Shown here piece after piece: positions 42,686-51,661 of a DNA stretch of 64,000 nucleotides. The notes under the pieces are model-generated. The model did no database searches, had not been told where the DNA came from, and saw nothing but the letters and a program-made list of their open reading frames with translations. Position numbers and translations under genes: made by a program. Position 1 is the first letter of the stretch. Each line of letters opens with the position of its first letter. Source of the DNA: CAVWQV01 sp963757115 (GTDB lineage Bacteria > Pseudomonadota > Alphaproteobacteria > Acetobacterales > Acetobacteraceae); NCBI GenBank assembly GCA_963757115.1, contig CAVWQV010000001.1:1-64000 (forward strand), written 5' to 3'.

Positions 42686-43226
42686 ATGTTCGACGGCACT
42701 TCTCCCACCTCCGGCCCGCTCCAGCGCTTCGGCCCGTTCGTCGAGCGGATGCGGCAGGCCATCGCCGCCGGCATCGGGCGCAATCACGCCACGCTCGGGC
42801 CGCTCGCGGTGATGCTGTTCGGCTATCTCGGGCGCACCTGGCGGCGCCTCGCGGCCATTGAGGAACGGCTCGCCGCAGGCGCGCGCGCACCGGCACCGCC
42901 GCGCGCCGCCGCCGCTACAGCGCACCGCGCGCCAGCGACCGGGCCTCGCCGGCCGGGCGCCGCGCTGTCCGCGCGGGCCGGTGCTGCTGCGGTTCCACGC
43001 CCAACATCTCGTGGCGGGACTGCGCGAACTGGTCGAGGCGCCGGAGACGGCCACGTTGCTCGCAGCGGCTCCGGAGGCGGGGCGGCTGCTGCGCCCGCTC
43101 TGGCGGATGCTGACGCGCGATAGGCTGCCCGAGGTGCTGCGCCTGCCGAGGCGGCCCCGCCGGTCCGGCGCGCAGGCGCGATCGGAGGCGAAGCCCGACG
43201 GTGCCGGCGCGCCGCGCTTCGGTTGA
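42686..43226 (+). CDS. Acetobacteraceae-type hypothetical protein, frameshifted
   Basis: N-terminal part MFDGTSPTSGPLQRFGPFVE and FGYLGRTWRRLAAIEERLAA. After one or two shifts (42910-42970) the C-terminal part reads LVEAPETATLLAAAPEAGRL and LRPLWRMLTRDRLPEVL. The run AAPEAGRLLRPLxRML is, from memory, typical of a small family common in Acetobacteraceae, with a helical N-terminus, a Pro/Ala/Arg-rich linker and this C-terminal motif. About 180 residues corrected. Function unknown; a controlled promoter lies directly upstream. Confidence 0.5.
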
Positions 43227-43438
43227 CGGTGCGGCCGCGCCGTCCTGGCTTGAACCACCGCCAACGGGCCCGCTCGGCCGGGCCGCGTGGCACGCGCTGA
43301 TGGCGCGGTGCAGGGGGCAGCCCGCCACGGCGTGAGAGCGCCGTCGCTGCGGGCGGTCCTCACGACCCCTCGCAACGGTCCCTGATAACGCGACACGACC
43401 CGCCTAGGAATTGGCGGGAGCGGGTGCGCGCCGGCGCT
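43227..43438. other. Short non-coding stretch before the palindromic repeat
   Basis: GC-rich, no gene seen. Followed by the repeat at 43439-43556. Confidence 0.3.
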
Positions 43439-43556
43439 TCTCGTCATCCCGGCGGAAGCCGGGATCCAGGCGTGACGGCCACTGAACGGTCTGTGGCGCT
43501 GGATCCCGGCTTTCGCCGGGATGACGGCGAGGCCCGGCTTCCGCCGGGATGACGGC
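43439..43556. repeat. Palindromic intergenic repeat (REP-like)
   Basis: CGTCATCCCGGCGGAAGCCG with GGATCCAGG on one side and CTGGATCCCGGCTTTCGCCG with GGATGACGG on the other form a large inverted repeat about 90 bases long. A third half-copy (CCGGCTTCCGCCGGGATGAC) follows. This family of GGATCC-centred repeats is widespread between genes in alphaproteobacteria. It may act as terminator between the convergent genes. Confidence 0.65.
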
Positions 43557-43581
43557 GGGTGCCGGAGGCCGGGTAAAGGCG

Positions 43582-44817
43582 CTACCCGCGCCCGCCCGGC
43601 ACCTGGTTGAACGGCTTGTCCTTGTCCACGCGGATGTCGCCGGGCATGCCGAGCACGCGCTCGGCGATGATGTTGCGCATGATCTCGTCCGAGCCGCCGG
43701 CGATGCGCACGCCCGGTGAAGAGAGCAGCGCGTCCTGAAAAATCGCATGCTGCGGGGCAAGCTCGCGGTCCATCACGGCACCCGCCGCGTCCATCAGGTC
43801 CATCCCGTAGGAGGCAATGTCCTGCGTCATGGACGCCTTCACGAGCTTGCCGATCGAGTTCTCCGGCCCCGGGTCCTTGCCCTTGGACAAGGCCGTGAGC
43901 GTGCGGAACTGGGTCAGCTTGAGGCCCTGCGACCGAACCCACCAATCGGCGATCCGCTCGCGCACCGCGCTGTCGCGGATCGCGGGCTGGCCGTTCACTT
44001 CCAAGTTGCGTGCGAGGTCCACGATATCGTCCATGTCCGGCTGGAAGACCATTCCGCCCACCGCCAGCCGTTCATTCATCAGGGTGGTCAACGACACCCG
44101 CCACCCCTGGCCGACAGCGCCCAGGCGCTGGCTGTCCGGGATGCGCACGTCGGTGAAGAACACCTCGTTGAAATGGCTTGCACCGGACATCTGGTGGATC
44201 GGCCGGATCTCGATGCCCGGAGACTTCATGTCGAGGAAGAAGAAGGTGAGCCCGGCGTGCTTCGGCACGGTGGGGTCCGTGCGCGTGACCAGGATGCCCC
44301 AGTCGGAGAGGTGCGCGCCCGATGTCCATATCTTCTGGCCGTTGACGACCCAATCGTCGCCGTCGCGCTCCGCACGGGTACGCAAGGCGGCGAGATCGGA
44401 GCCGCCGGCGGGCTCGGAAAACAGCTGGCACCAGATTTCCTCGCCGCGCACCGCTGGCGGAACGTGCCGCTTGAGTTGCGCCGGGGTCGCGTAGGCCATC
44501 ATGGTGGGGATGCACATGCCGAGACCGATCTCGAACACCCAGCTCGGCACGGCGTAGTTCTGCTCCTCCTGCTGATAGATCACCTGCATGATGGGCGACG
44601 CCTCGCGCCCGCCCCACTGTTTCGGCCAGGTGATCGCGGCGAACCCGGCGTCCGCCTTCTTGGCCTGCCAGGCTTTCGCGCGCTGCACCTGCTCGGCGCC
44701 CATCTGGCGGCGGAAATCCGCCGGCTTGGCGCGGCTCTTGGGCTCGGCATTGGCTTGGAGAAAGGCGCGCGCTTCGGTGCGGAATGCGGCCTCTTCGGGA
44801 GTATCGTTGAAGTCCAT
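43582..44817 (-). CDS. Acyl-CoA dehydrogenase
   Basis: 411 residues, full length. Shows the family order: MDFNDTPEEAAFRTEARAFL, SEPAGGSDLAALRTRAER, VVNGQKIWTSGAHLSDWGIL, MSGASHFNEVFFTDVRIPDS, and near the end GSDEIMRNIIAERVLG. It would bind FAD and oxidise an acyl-CoA to enoyl-CoA, passing electrons to ETF. Start ATG 44817 has GAGGAG eight bases upstream and follows the second dehydrogenase by only 11 bases, so the two subunits are probably a heteromeric pair. Substrate not predictable. Confidence 0.9.
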   Translation of the reverse strand: MDFNDTPEEAAFRTEARAFLQANAEPKSRAKPADFRRQMGAEQVQRAKAWQAKKADAGFAAITWPKQWGGREASPIMQVIYQQEEQNYAVPSWVFEIGLGMCIPTMMAYATPAQLKRHVPPAVRGEEIWCQLFSEPAGGSDLAALRTRAERDGDDWVVNGQKIWTSGAHLSDWGILVTRTDPTVPKHAGLTFFFLDMKSPGIEIRPIHQMSGASHFNEVFFTDVRIPDSQRLGAVGQGWRVSLTTLMNERLAVGGMVFQPDMDDIVDLARNLEVNGQPAIRDSAVRERIADWWVRSQGLKLTQFRTLTALSKGKDPGPENSIGKLVKASMTQDIASYGMDLMDAAGAVMDRELAPQHAIFQDALLSSPGVRIAGGSDEIMRNIIAERVLGMPGDIRVDKDKPFNQVPGGRG

Positions 44818-44828
44818 CGTTCTACTCC

Positions 44829-45941
44829 TCAAACCGCGTTGCGAGCTTCGAGCTGGCTGACCAGCCGATGCTTCCAATAGGGCGCGCCGCCTGCGAGCAG
44901 TGCGAGGTGCTTGCTGCGGCGATAGTACAGATGGCAGTCGAAGTCCCAGGTGAAGCCGACCCCGCCATGCGTCTGGATGTTTTCCTTCGACGCAAGATGG
45001 AAGGCTTCGGTCGCCGAGACGCGCGCCGCCGCCGCGGCAAGCGGGAGTTCGGCGCCGCCGTCCGACAGCGCCCAAGCTCCGTAATAGGCATTGGAGCGCG
45101 CGAGCTCGACTGCCACGTACACGTCCGCAAGCTTGTGCTTGATGGCCTGGAAGGAGGCGATCGGGCGACCGAATGCGAAGCGCTCCATCGCGTAGTCGCG
45201 CGCCATATGGAGGCAGGCTTCGGCCCCGCCGACCTGCTCGAAGGCGAGGAGGATCGCCGCCCGCTCGAGCACGCGTTCGACCAGGGGCCACGCGTCAGCC
45301 GCATTCCCGAGACGTTCGGCCTTCGCGCCGGAGAACGCGACACGCGCCTGGCTGCGGCTCGGATCGATTGTCTTGAGCGTGTTGCGCTCGACTCCCGACC
45401 CGGTGAGGTCGACGTGATAAAGTCCGATGCCACCGTCGCCGCGCGCAACCACGATCGCGAAGTCCGCGATGTCGCCGTCCGGCACCGGCCATTTCTCGCC
45501 GCTGAGCAGGCCACCGACCGCGCGGAGGTTGATCGCGTCCTGGGTCGGTTGGCCGAGCCCTTCGGCCAGCGCGAACGTGCCGATCAGCGATCCGTCGGCA
45601 AGCTTCGGCAGCAGCGCGCGTTTCTGCACCTCGCTTCCCGCCGCCATGATCGCCTCGGCGGCAAGGTAGATCGAGGAAGCGAACGGCACCGCGGCCACCG
45701 CCCGGCCGAGTTCCTCGGCCAGCACGCAAAGCCCCTCGTAGCCGATCCCGGCGCCGCCGTGCTCCTCCGGGATCGCCGCGCCGAGCCAGCCCATGCCGGC
45801 CATCTCCTGCCAGAGCGCCTTCGCGTAGGGCTCTTCGCCGTCAAGCACGCGGCGCACGACCTTGGGCGGACACTTGTCGCGCAGGAAGCCGCGCGCCTGA
45901 TCGCGCAGCAGCGCCGATTCCTCAGAGAATTCGAAGTTCAT
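44829..45941 (-). CDS. Acyl-CoA dehydrogenase (second subunit)
   Basis: 370 residues: MNFEFSEESALLRDQARGFL, AIPEEHGGAGIGYEGLCVLA, AIKHKLADVYVAVELARSNA, ENIQTHGGVGFTWDFDCHLY. The last phrase is the conserved GGxGFT-type C-terminal segment. The N-terminal half of the active-site loop is less conserved than in the adjacent gene, as in heteromeric alpha/beta ACADs. ATG 45941 is preferred to the start at 46049, which would include the 15-bp tandem repeat (MPGIV units) as coding. In operon with the SDR gene upstream. Confidence 0.85.
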   Translation of the reverse strand: MNFEFSEESALLRDQARGFLRDKCPPKVVRRVLDGEEPYAKALWQEMAGMGWLGAAIPEEHGGAGIGYEGLCVLAEELGRAVAAVPFASSIYLAAEAIMAAGSEVQKRALLPKLADGSLIGTFALAEGLGQPTQDAINLRAVGGLLSGEKWPVPDGDIADFAIVVARGDGGIGLYHVDLTGSGVERNTLKTIDPSRSQARVAFSGAKAERLGNAADAWPLVERVLERAAILLAFEQVGGAEACLHMARDYAMERFAFGRPIASFQAIKHKLADVYVAVELARSNAYYGAWALSDGGAELPLAAAAARVSATEAFHLASKENIQTHGGVGFTWDFDCHLYYRRSKHLALLAGGAPYWKHRLVSQLEARNAV

Positions 45942-46010
45942 CTGAGCCCTCGCCTTCGCGCTCATTTGGTTGCAGCAATATCCGACGCTCCAACCCCCGC
46001 CCGCAAGGGT

Positions 46011-46055
46011 GCCCGGCATGACGATGCCCGGCATGACGATGCCCGGCATGACGAG
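46011..46055. repeat. Three tandem 15-bp repeats
   Basis: Unit GCCCGGCATGACGAT occurs at 46011-46025 and 46026-46040; the third copy at 46041-46055 ends in G instead of T. A plus-strand CGCAAGGG lies just before it, but this is not part of the element leader-repeat family. Confidence 0.8.
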
Positions 46056-46069
46056 GCCGTAGCAGGAGA

Positions 46070-46822
46070 TCAGCCGAGGAACGCCCCGCCGTTCACGTGA
46101 ATTGTTTGCCCCGTGATGTAGCTGCCCTCGGGTCCGGCCAGCAGGGACACCATCGCCGCGATCTCCTCGACCGTCGCCTTGCGTTGCAGCGGGACGGCCT
46201 CGGCGCCGAGCGTGCTTGGCAGCGCGCCGGCGGTCGCGCCGCGCACCGTGTCCACGGCGCCCGGTGCCACGCAGTTGCAGGTGATGCGATGGGGCGCGAG
46301 TTCGACGGCCAGGGCGCGCATCAGACCCTCGAGCCCCGCCTTCGAGGCCGATACGTGACAGCGGTTCGGGGTGCCGACATGGGTCGAAATCCCCGACAGC
46401 GCTACGATGGCCCCGCCGCCGCGCGCGATCATGTGCGGCACCGCCGCGCTAGTCAGGATGAAGGCGCCGTCGAGCGCCACCGAGAGGATTTCACGCCATT
46501 CCGTAAGCTGCATCTGCAGAAACGGCGTCTGCCGCCGCAGGCCGGCATTGCTCACGAGGATGTCGATCCCGCCCATCGCTGCCGTGGCCTCCGCGATCAT
46601 GCCGTCCACGGCGGCGGGGTCAGTCACGTCGGCCAGGCAGGCGAGCGCCTGGCCCCCGAGCGCGTTGATCTCCGCCACCACAGCGTCGAGGAGCGTGCGG
46701 TCGCTCCGGCCGTTCGCGATGATCGAAGCGCCGTCGCGCGCGAGCCGGAGCGCGATCGCCCGGCCGATGTTCTTGCCAGCGCCCGTGACCACGGCGACCT
46801 TGCCCGCCAATGCCTGCTGCAT
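46070..46822 (-). CDS. SDR family oxidoreductase with atypical active site
   Basis: 250 residues. The N-terminal VAVVTGAGKNIGRAIALRLA is the NAD(P)-binding TGxxxGxG motif; ILVSNAGLRRQ, ALSGISTH and NCVAPGAVDT follow. The catalytic YxxxK position reads VSASK (in CHVSASKAGLEGL), so the usual Tyr is Val. The C-terminus SYITGQTIHVNGG is standard. It belongs to the acyl-CoA dehydrogenase group by position. The missing Tyr suggests an altered reaction or a subfamily with another proton donor. Confidence 0.85.
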   Translation of the reverse strand: MQQALAGKVAVVTGAGKNIGRAIALRLARDGASIIANGRSDRTLLDAVVAEINALGGQALACLADVTDPAAVDGMIAEATAAMGGIDILVSNAGLRRQTPFLQMQLTEWREILSVALDGAFILTSAAVPHMIARGGGAIVALSGISTHVGTPNRCHVSASKAGLEGLMRALAVELAPHRITCNCVAPGAVDTVRGATAGALPSTLGAEAVPLQRKATVEEIAAMVSLLAGPEGSYITGQTIHVNGGAFLG

Positions 46823-46840
46823 CCGGCCGCCCTCCCCTCG

Positions 46841-47737
46841 TCAGCTTATCGGCCCATCGTAGAGGACGCGTAGCACCACGAGCCATGGATAGCGGGTGTC
46901 GACCACCACGCCGTCCGGGCGGGCAAGCTTGCCGTCCGGTGTCACCGGGACGTGCTTCATCGTTACCGCGTCGTCCACGTTGCCGCCGATGACCGATAGC
47001 GTGCCCGGCGCCGCCTGCACCACGATGTCGCAATGGCCGGGAAAGGGCGCGGTCGGCAGGTCCCCGAAGCGGAGCCGCGCGGCCCATCCGCGGCCCATGC
47101 AGATGATATCGCCGGGCCGGGGGGCGTAGGCTTCCGGCCGCTCGGCCCTCACCACCCAGCCGGTGGCCCGGCCCAGCGCCGTGTCGGCGGCGGCGTTGAT
47201 GTAATCCGAATGGGAGGGCGAGTAGGGGAAGCGGGGGCCCGCGCCGGCCGTGCGCATGACGTAGGACACGAAGGCGGCCGACCAGGCGTACTGGCCGTCC
47301 TCGCCAGCGGGGAATTCCACGCCGTATTGGTCGTGCTTGCCGGTCCAGGTCGCTTCCTTGTCGTCCGGATCGACGCCGAGCCACCAATACTCGCCGACGC
47401 GTTGCCATAAGCCGGGCCAGCGCTCGGGCTTCTGGTCGGGCAAGGGCGGGGGCCGAGTGCCCGGCGGGTCGTCGTCTACCGGGCGGTCGAACAGCCGCCA
47501 CTCCCGGAGCGCGATGGCGATCACGGATTGCCTGGACAGCGGCTCGTACGGCACGTTGACGAAGGCAGGGGCGTGCGGGTCCGGCTTAGCACGCAGCACC
47601 GCAATCGCGCCCGCTCGCGCTCCGGGCGCGCCCTTCGGCCGGGTCGCGCACCCGACCAGGGCGAGTGATGACGCCGCGACCGCGGCGGCGATTCGGAGCG
47701 GCCGAAACGGCGAGGGGCGGGAAGGGGATGCGATCAC
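46841..47737 (-). CDS. DUF2272 domain lipoprotein
   Basis: 298 residues. The N-terminus RPLRIAAAVAASSLALVGCA has a hydrophobic stretch and a lipobox (LVGC), so it is a lipoprotein of the cell envelope. The body (QYAWSAAFVSYVMRTAGAG, FPYSPSHSDYINAA, PRPGDIICMGRG, GHCDIVV, VIGGNVDDAV) is the DUF2272 fold, related to NlpC/P60-type hydrolases with Cys/His-like residues. Role may be peptidoglycan-related. It lies 18 bp upstream of the SDR gene, same strand. Confidence 0.8.
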   Translation of the reverse strand: MIASPSRPSPFRPLRIAAAVAASSLALVGCATRPKGAPGARAGAIAVLRAKPDPHAPAFVNVPYEPLSRQSVIAIALREWRLFDRPVDDDPPGTRPPPLPDQKPERWPGLWQRVGEYWWLGVDPDDKEATWTGKHDQYGVEFPAGEDGQYAWSAAFVSYVMRTAGAGPRFPYSPSHSDYINAAADTALGRATGWVVRAERPEAYAPRPGDIICMGRGWAARLRFGDLPTAPFPGHCDIVVQAAPGTLSVIGGNVDDAVTMKHVPVTPDGKLARPDGVVVDTRYPWLVVLRVLYDGPIS

Positions 47738-47768
47738 GAGACCGGGTGTGACGGCATCCCGGATCGGC

Positions 47769-48863
47769 TCAGGCCCGCTCGGGGAACAGCGTTGCGAGGC
47801 CCTCGGGTGTCGCGGGGCATCGGCCCCGTTCGGTGATGAGGCCGCTAACCAGCCGGCGGGGGGTCACGTCGAAGGCCGGGTTGGCGGCCGCACTTCCATC
47901 GGGCGTGACCTGGACGGTGGTGGGCGTGCCGTCGGGACCGCGGCCGGTGATGGTGGTGACCTCCTCGCTCGCGCGCTCCTCGATCGGGATGTCCGCGACA
48001 CCGTCGGCGATCCCCCAGTCGATGGTGGTGGACGGCATCGCGACCCAGAACGGCACGCCGTTGTCGCGGGCCGCCAGCGCCTTGAGATAGGTGCCGATCT
48101 TGTTGGCGACGTCGCCCGTCCGGGTCACCCGGTCCGCGCCGACGATCACCAGGTCGACCTCGCCGTGCTGCATCAAGTGACCGCCCGCATTGTCGGAGAC
48201 GACGGTGTGCCGGACGCCGTGCTTGCCGAGCTCCCACGCGGTCAAGGCGGCCCCCTGATTGCGCGGGCGGGTCTCGTCCACCCAAACGTGAAGGTCGAGG
48301 CCGGCTTCGTGCGCCTTGTAGACCGGGGCGAGCGCCGTGCCCCAGTCCACGGTGGCGAGCCAGCCGGCGTTGCAATGGGTGAGCACGTTGACGCGCCTGC
48401 CCGCCTTGGATTGCGCGGCCTCTTCGATCAGCACGCGACCATGCTCGCCGATCGCGGCGCATTGCTGTGCGTCCTCGTCGGCGATCGCGGCGGCTTCCTC
48501 GTAAGCCACAAGGGCGCGTTCGGTCAGGGCCGTGTTGCGCAGCCGGGTGAGCATCCGCTCCAGCGCCCAGCGGAGATTGACGGCGGTCGGCCGCGTTTCG
48601 GCCAGCAGCGCCGCGTCCCGCTCCATCGCTTCCGTGGACGGGTCCGCGCGGAGCGCAAGGGCGAGGCCGTAGGCGGCCACGGCGCCGATGAGCGGCGCGC
48701 CGCGCACCTGCATGGAACGGATTGCGTGCGCCACGGCGCCCACGTCCGCCAGACGGAGGATGTCGAGATCCCAAGGCAGCTTGGTCTGATCAAAGATGCG
48801 GACTGACCAGCCGTCATCTCCATCGACCCAAACGCTTCGATACGAGGCGCCCTCGATCCGCAT
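47769..48863 (-). CDS. mtnA: S-methyl-5-thioribose-1-phosphate isomerase
   Basis: 364 residues. FDQTKLPWDLDILRL, AIRSMQVRGAPLIGAVAAYG, NVLTHCNAGWLATVDWGTAL (catalytic Cys), WVDETRPRNQGAALTAWEL, DLVIVGADRVTRTGDVANKI (catalytic Asp), FWVAMPSTTIDW and GDIP-like ERASEEVT identify MtnA. It isomerises 5-methylthioribose-1-phosphate to the ribulose form in the methionine salvage pathway. Full length; start ATG 48863. Other salvage genes are not in the window. Confidence 0.93.
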   Translation of the reverse strand: MRIEGASYRSVWVDGDDGWSVRIFDQTKLPWDLDILRLADVGAVAHAIRSMQVRGAPLIGAVAAYGLALALRADPSTEAMERDAALLAETRPTAVNLRWALERMLTRLRNTALTERALVAYEEAAAIADEDAQQCAAIGEHGRVLIEEAAQSKAGRRVNVLTHCNAGWLATVDWGTALAPVYKAHEAGLDLHVWVDETRPRNQGAALTAWELGKHGVRHTVVSDNAGGHLMQHGEVDLVIVGADRVTRTGDVANKIGTYLKALAARDNGVPFWVAMPSTTIDWGIADGVADIPIEERASEEVTTITGRGPDGTPTTVQVTPDGSAAANPAFDVTPRRLVSGLITERGRCPATPEGLATLFPERA

Positions 48864-48873
48864 ATCCCGGTGC

Positions 48874-49341
48874 TCAGATCCGCTGATGCAGCACGCAAAC
48901 CAGTGTGAACAAACGCCGCGCCGTTTCGAAGTCCATTTCTATCTTCCCGTCGAGGCGCTGCATCATCAATTCGGCACCCTCGTTGTGCAGGCCGCGCCGC
49001 CCCATGTCGATCGCCTGGATGCGTGCCTCGCGCCCTTCCTCCACCGCCTTGACGTGGCTGTCGACCAGCAACTGATAGTCCTTGATGAGGCCGCGGAACG
49101 GGCCGAGCGCCAGCAGGATGGCGATCACGGGTGCCTCGTTCTCGGCCCTGATGTCGAACAAGAGGCGCCCTTCCTGGATTGCAAGGTGGAGCACGTAGGG
49201 GCCGAGTGAGCCCGGCGCAGCGGCTGCCTTGGGGCCGACGGGCGCAAACCGGTTCTCCATCTCGAGATCGGCCACGGCCTGCGCGCGGTCGGCCTCGAGG
49301 ATTGGTGACAGGCGGGTGAGCGCCTCGCCGTCCAGCACCAC
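48874..49341 (-). CDS. UPF0262 family protein
   Basis: GPYVLHLAIQEGRLLFDIRA, FRGLIKDYQLLVDSHV, AIDMGRRGLHNEGAELMMQR, DFETARRLFTLVCVLH match UPF0262, a cytoplasmic family of unknown role confined to alphaproteobacteria. About 155 residues from GTG 49341, but the family usually begins 10-15 residues earlier: an ATG at 49387 would supply that part if one extra base near 49378 is an error. It lies 10 bp upstream of mtnA. Confidence 0.85.
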   Translation of the reverse strand: MVLDGEALTRLSPILEADRAQAVADLEMENRFAPVGPKAAAAPGSLGPYVLHLAIQEGRLLFDIRAENEAPVIAILLALGPFRGLIKDYQLLVDSHVKAVEEGREARIQAIDMGRRGLHNEGAELMMQRLDGKIEMDFETARRLFTLVCVLHQRI

Positions 49342-49394
49342 CCTGACCAGCCGCGCATCGGCCTGGATGGCAGAGCTTGGGTGTCATTGTCCGA

Positions 49395-49808
49395 TCAGTC
49401 GTCCACGTCCTTGACCATGCCAAGCGTCAGCATGAGGCCGACAGTGCCGCCTTTGACCGGCCGCAACAGGGCAAGCGTGAGAACCAAGGTGAGCGGGAGG
49501 AAGATGACCGAAAGCAGCCAAATCGGCGGATTGGCCGCCCGGTCGTACATGAACATGATCGGGACGACGAGGTGGCCGACGACGAAGATAGTGAAATAGG
49601 GTGGGGCGTCGTCGGCTCGGGCTAGGCCAAGCGGTGCGTGGCAGTGCGAGCATTCCGGCACGACGCGGAGATAACCGCTGAAAAGATGCGTCCGGCCGCA
49701 GCCCGGGCATTGGCAGAGCAAACCGCGGCCGACCGCCGTCAGAAGCGGCGGCAGAGCAACGGATCGCGCTTGAGCGGCGCGGGCGGGCTGCCAGCGGATC
49801 GGAGCCAT
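49395..49808 (-). CDS. DUF983 family membrane protein
   Basis: 137 residues. An N-terminal Cys-x2-Cys pair twice (LLCQCPGCGRTHLF, PECSHCHAPLG) suggests a zinc ribbon; two transmembrane segments follow (YFTIFVVGHLVVPIMFM and WLLSVIFLPLTLVLTLALL). This is the DUF983 pattern; some relatives sit near cytochrome oxidase genes and the role is unclear. Start ATG 49808. Adjacent to the UPF0262 gene, same strand. Confidence 0.8.
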   Translation of the reverse strand: MAPIRWQPARAAQARSVALPPLLTAVGRGLLCQCPGCGRTHLFSGYLRVVPECSHCHAPLGLARADDAPPYFTIFVVGHLVVPIMFMYDRAANPPIWLLSVIFLPLTLVLTLALLRPVKGGTVGLMLTLGMVKDVDD

Positions 49809-50095
49809 AGCGGGACCCTTTCAGGACATAGTTTCCCGGTCGCTCGGCCGGACATCACGGCGGTTTAACTGATGCGCGGGGGAAGCGCGATCAAGCGTTG
49901 TGCATAGCACCATCCCCGGAGCCCGCCCGCAAATGATCGCGTGTCGCTCCGCATCCGGCCTCCTGAAGTTCGCTGTTCCGGGCGGGTTGCTTGCCGTTGC
50001 GCCAACGCGACCCTACGAAAGCGCGTTATCGGTCCGGCCGTTACGGTCGCGCCTATCGTACGAGCGACCGCGGCTGCGGCGCCTGGAGGAACAGC

Positions 50096-51596
50096 ATGAA
50101 GCTTCACGACGTCCGGGTATCCCCGTCCAAAGCCAACTTGCCGCGCGAGGACCAGCTTGCCTGGAAGATCGCCGGCGTGGCCGCCGACCGCGTTGGTGTT
50201 GAGCGCGACGTCGCCGCCATGATCGTCAACCGGATTATAGACAACGCCGCCGTCGCCATCGCCGCCATCAATCGCCGGCCGGTGGTTTCGGCGCGCGACA
50301 TGGCGCTCGGCCACCCGCGCAAGGACGGAGCGACCGTATTCGGCGTCCCCGCGGCACGGCGGGTGAGCCCCGAATGGGCGGCTTGGGCGAACGGCACCGC
50401 AGTGCGCGAACTCGATATGCACGACACGTTTCTGGCGGCCGACTACTCGCACCCGGGCGACAATATCCCGCCGATCCTTGCCGTCGCCCAGACCATGGAG
50501 CGCTCGGGGCGCGAGCTCATCCGCGGGCTTGCCACCGGCTATGAGATCCAGATCGATCTGGTGAAGGCGATCTGCTTGCACGCCCACAAGATCGATCACA
50601 TCGCGCACCTCGCGCCGGCGCAGGCGGCCGGGATTGGCACGCTGCTCGGGTTGAAGCAGGAGGTGATCTATCAAGCCGTGCAGCAGGCGGTGCACGTCTC
50701 GTTCACCACACGCCAGTCGCGCAAGGGAGAGATCAGCAGCTGGAAGGCCTATGCGCCGGCGCACGCGGGCAAGCTAGCGATCGAGGCGGTGGACCGGGTA
50801 ATGCGCGGCGAGGGCGCGCCCAGTCCCATCTACGAAGGCGAGGACAGCGTCATCGCCTACATGCTGGACGGCAAGGAGGCGCACTATCAGGTGCCGCTGC
50901 CAGACGCCCGGCGAGCCGAAGCGCGCGATCCTCGAGAGCTACACCAAGGAGCACAGCGCCGAGTACCAATCCCAGGCACTGATCGACCTTGCGTTCCGGC
51001 TGCGCGAGCAGATCCCGGACTTGCGCCAGGTCGAGCGCATCGTGATCCACACCTCCCATCACACGCATTACGTCATCGGCACCGGGGCCAACGATCCGCA
51101 GAAGATGGACCCGAAGGCGAGCCGGGAGACGCTCGACCATTCCATCATGTACATCTTCGCCGTCGCCCTCGAGGATGGGCGCTGGCACCACGTTGACAGC
51201 TACGCGCCGCGCCGGGCGTCCAAGGCGTCCACGGTCGAACTCTGGCACAAGATCGAAACGCGCGAGGATCCCGAGTGGACCCGGCGCTACCATTCGATCG
51301 ATCCGAACGAGCTCGCGTTCGGCGCGCGCGTCGAAGTCCTCATGCGCGACGGCACCCGGATCGAGGACGAGATGGCGGTGGCAAACGCGCACCCGCTCGG
51401 GGCGCGGCCGTTCAGCCGCCCCGACTACATCCAGAAGTTCCAGACCTTGACCAGCGGCATCATCTCGACCCGCGAAAGCAATCGGTTCCTGGAAGTCGTG
51501 CAGGATCTGCCGCGCTTGGGGGCAGGCGAACTGCATCTGTTGAATGTGGCCCTTCCGGCGGGCGCGCTCGCCGAAGGCAAGCCTGGGATCTTTTGA
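50096..51596 (+). CDS. prpD: 2-methylcitrate dehydratase (MmgE/PrpD family), one frameshift
   Basis: About 500 residues. MIVNRIIDNAAVAIAAIN, LDMHDTFLAADYSHPGDNIP, AVAQTMERSGRELIRGLATG, VHVSFTTRQSRKGEISSWKA, then after a +1 shift near 50913, ILESYTKEHSAEYQSQAL and DHSIMYIFAVALEDGRW. These are PrpD/MmgE phrases; the family dehydrates 2-methylcitrate in propionate catabolism. Start ATG 50096 has GGAGG six bases upstream. Followed by a citrate-synthase-type gene, as in prp clusters. No PrpB or PrpR is in the window. Confidence 0.85.
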
Positions 51597-51661
51597 AGCC
51601 CCGACCACCGAACCGGCCGGCGCCGGCGTCCGGCCCGTCTTCCCGCGAAGGAGCAATCACT

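Noticed and set aside
45998..46008. CGCAAGGG as a seventh leader repeat
   Set aside because: No complementary CCCTTGC arm nearby and no gene start on the plus strand.
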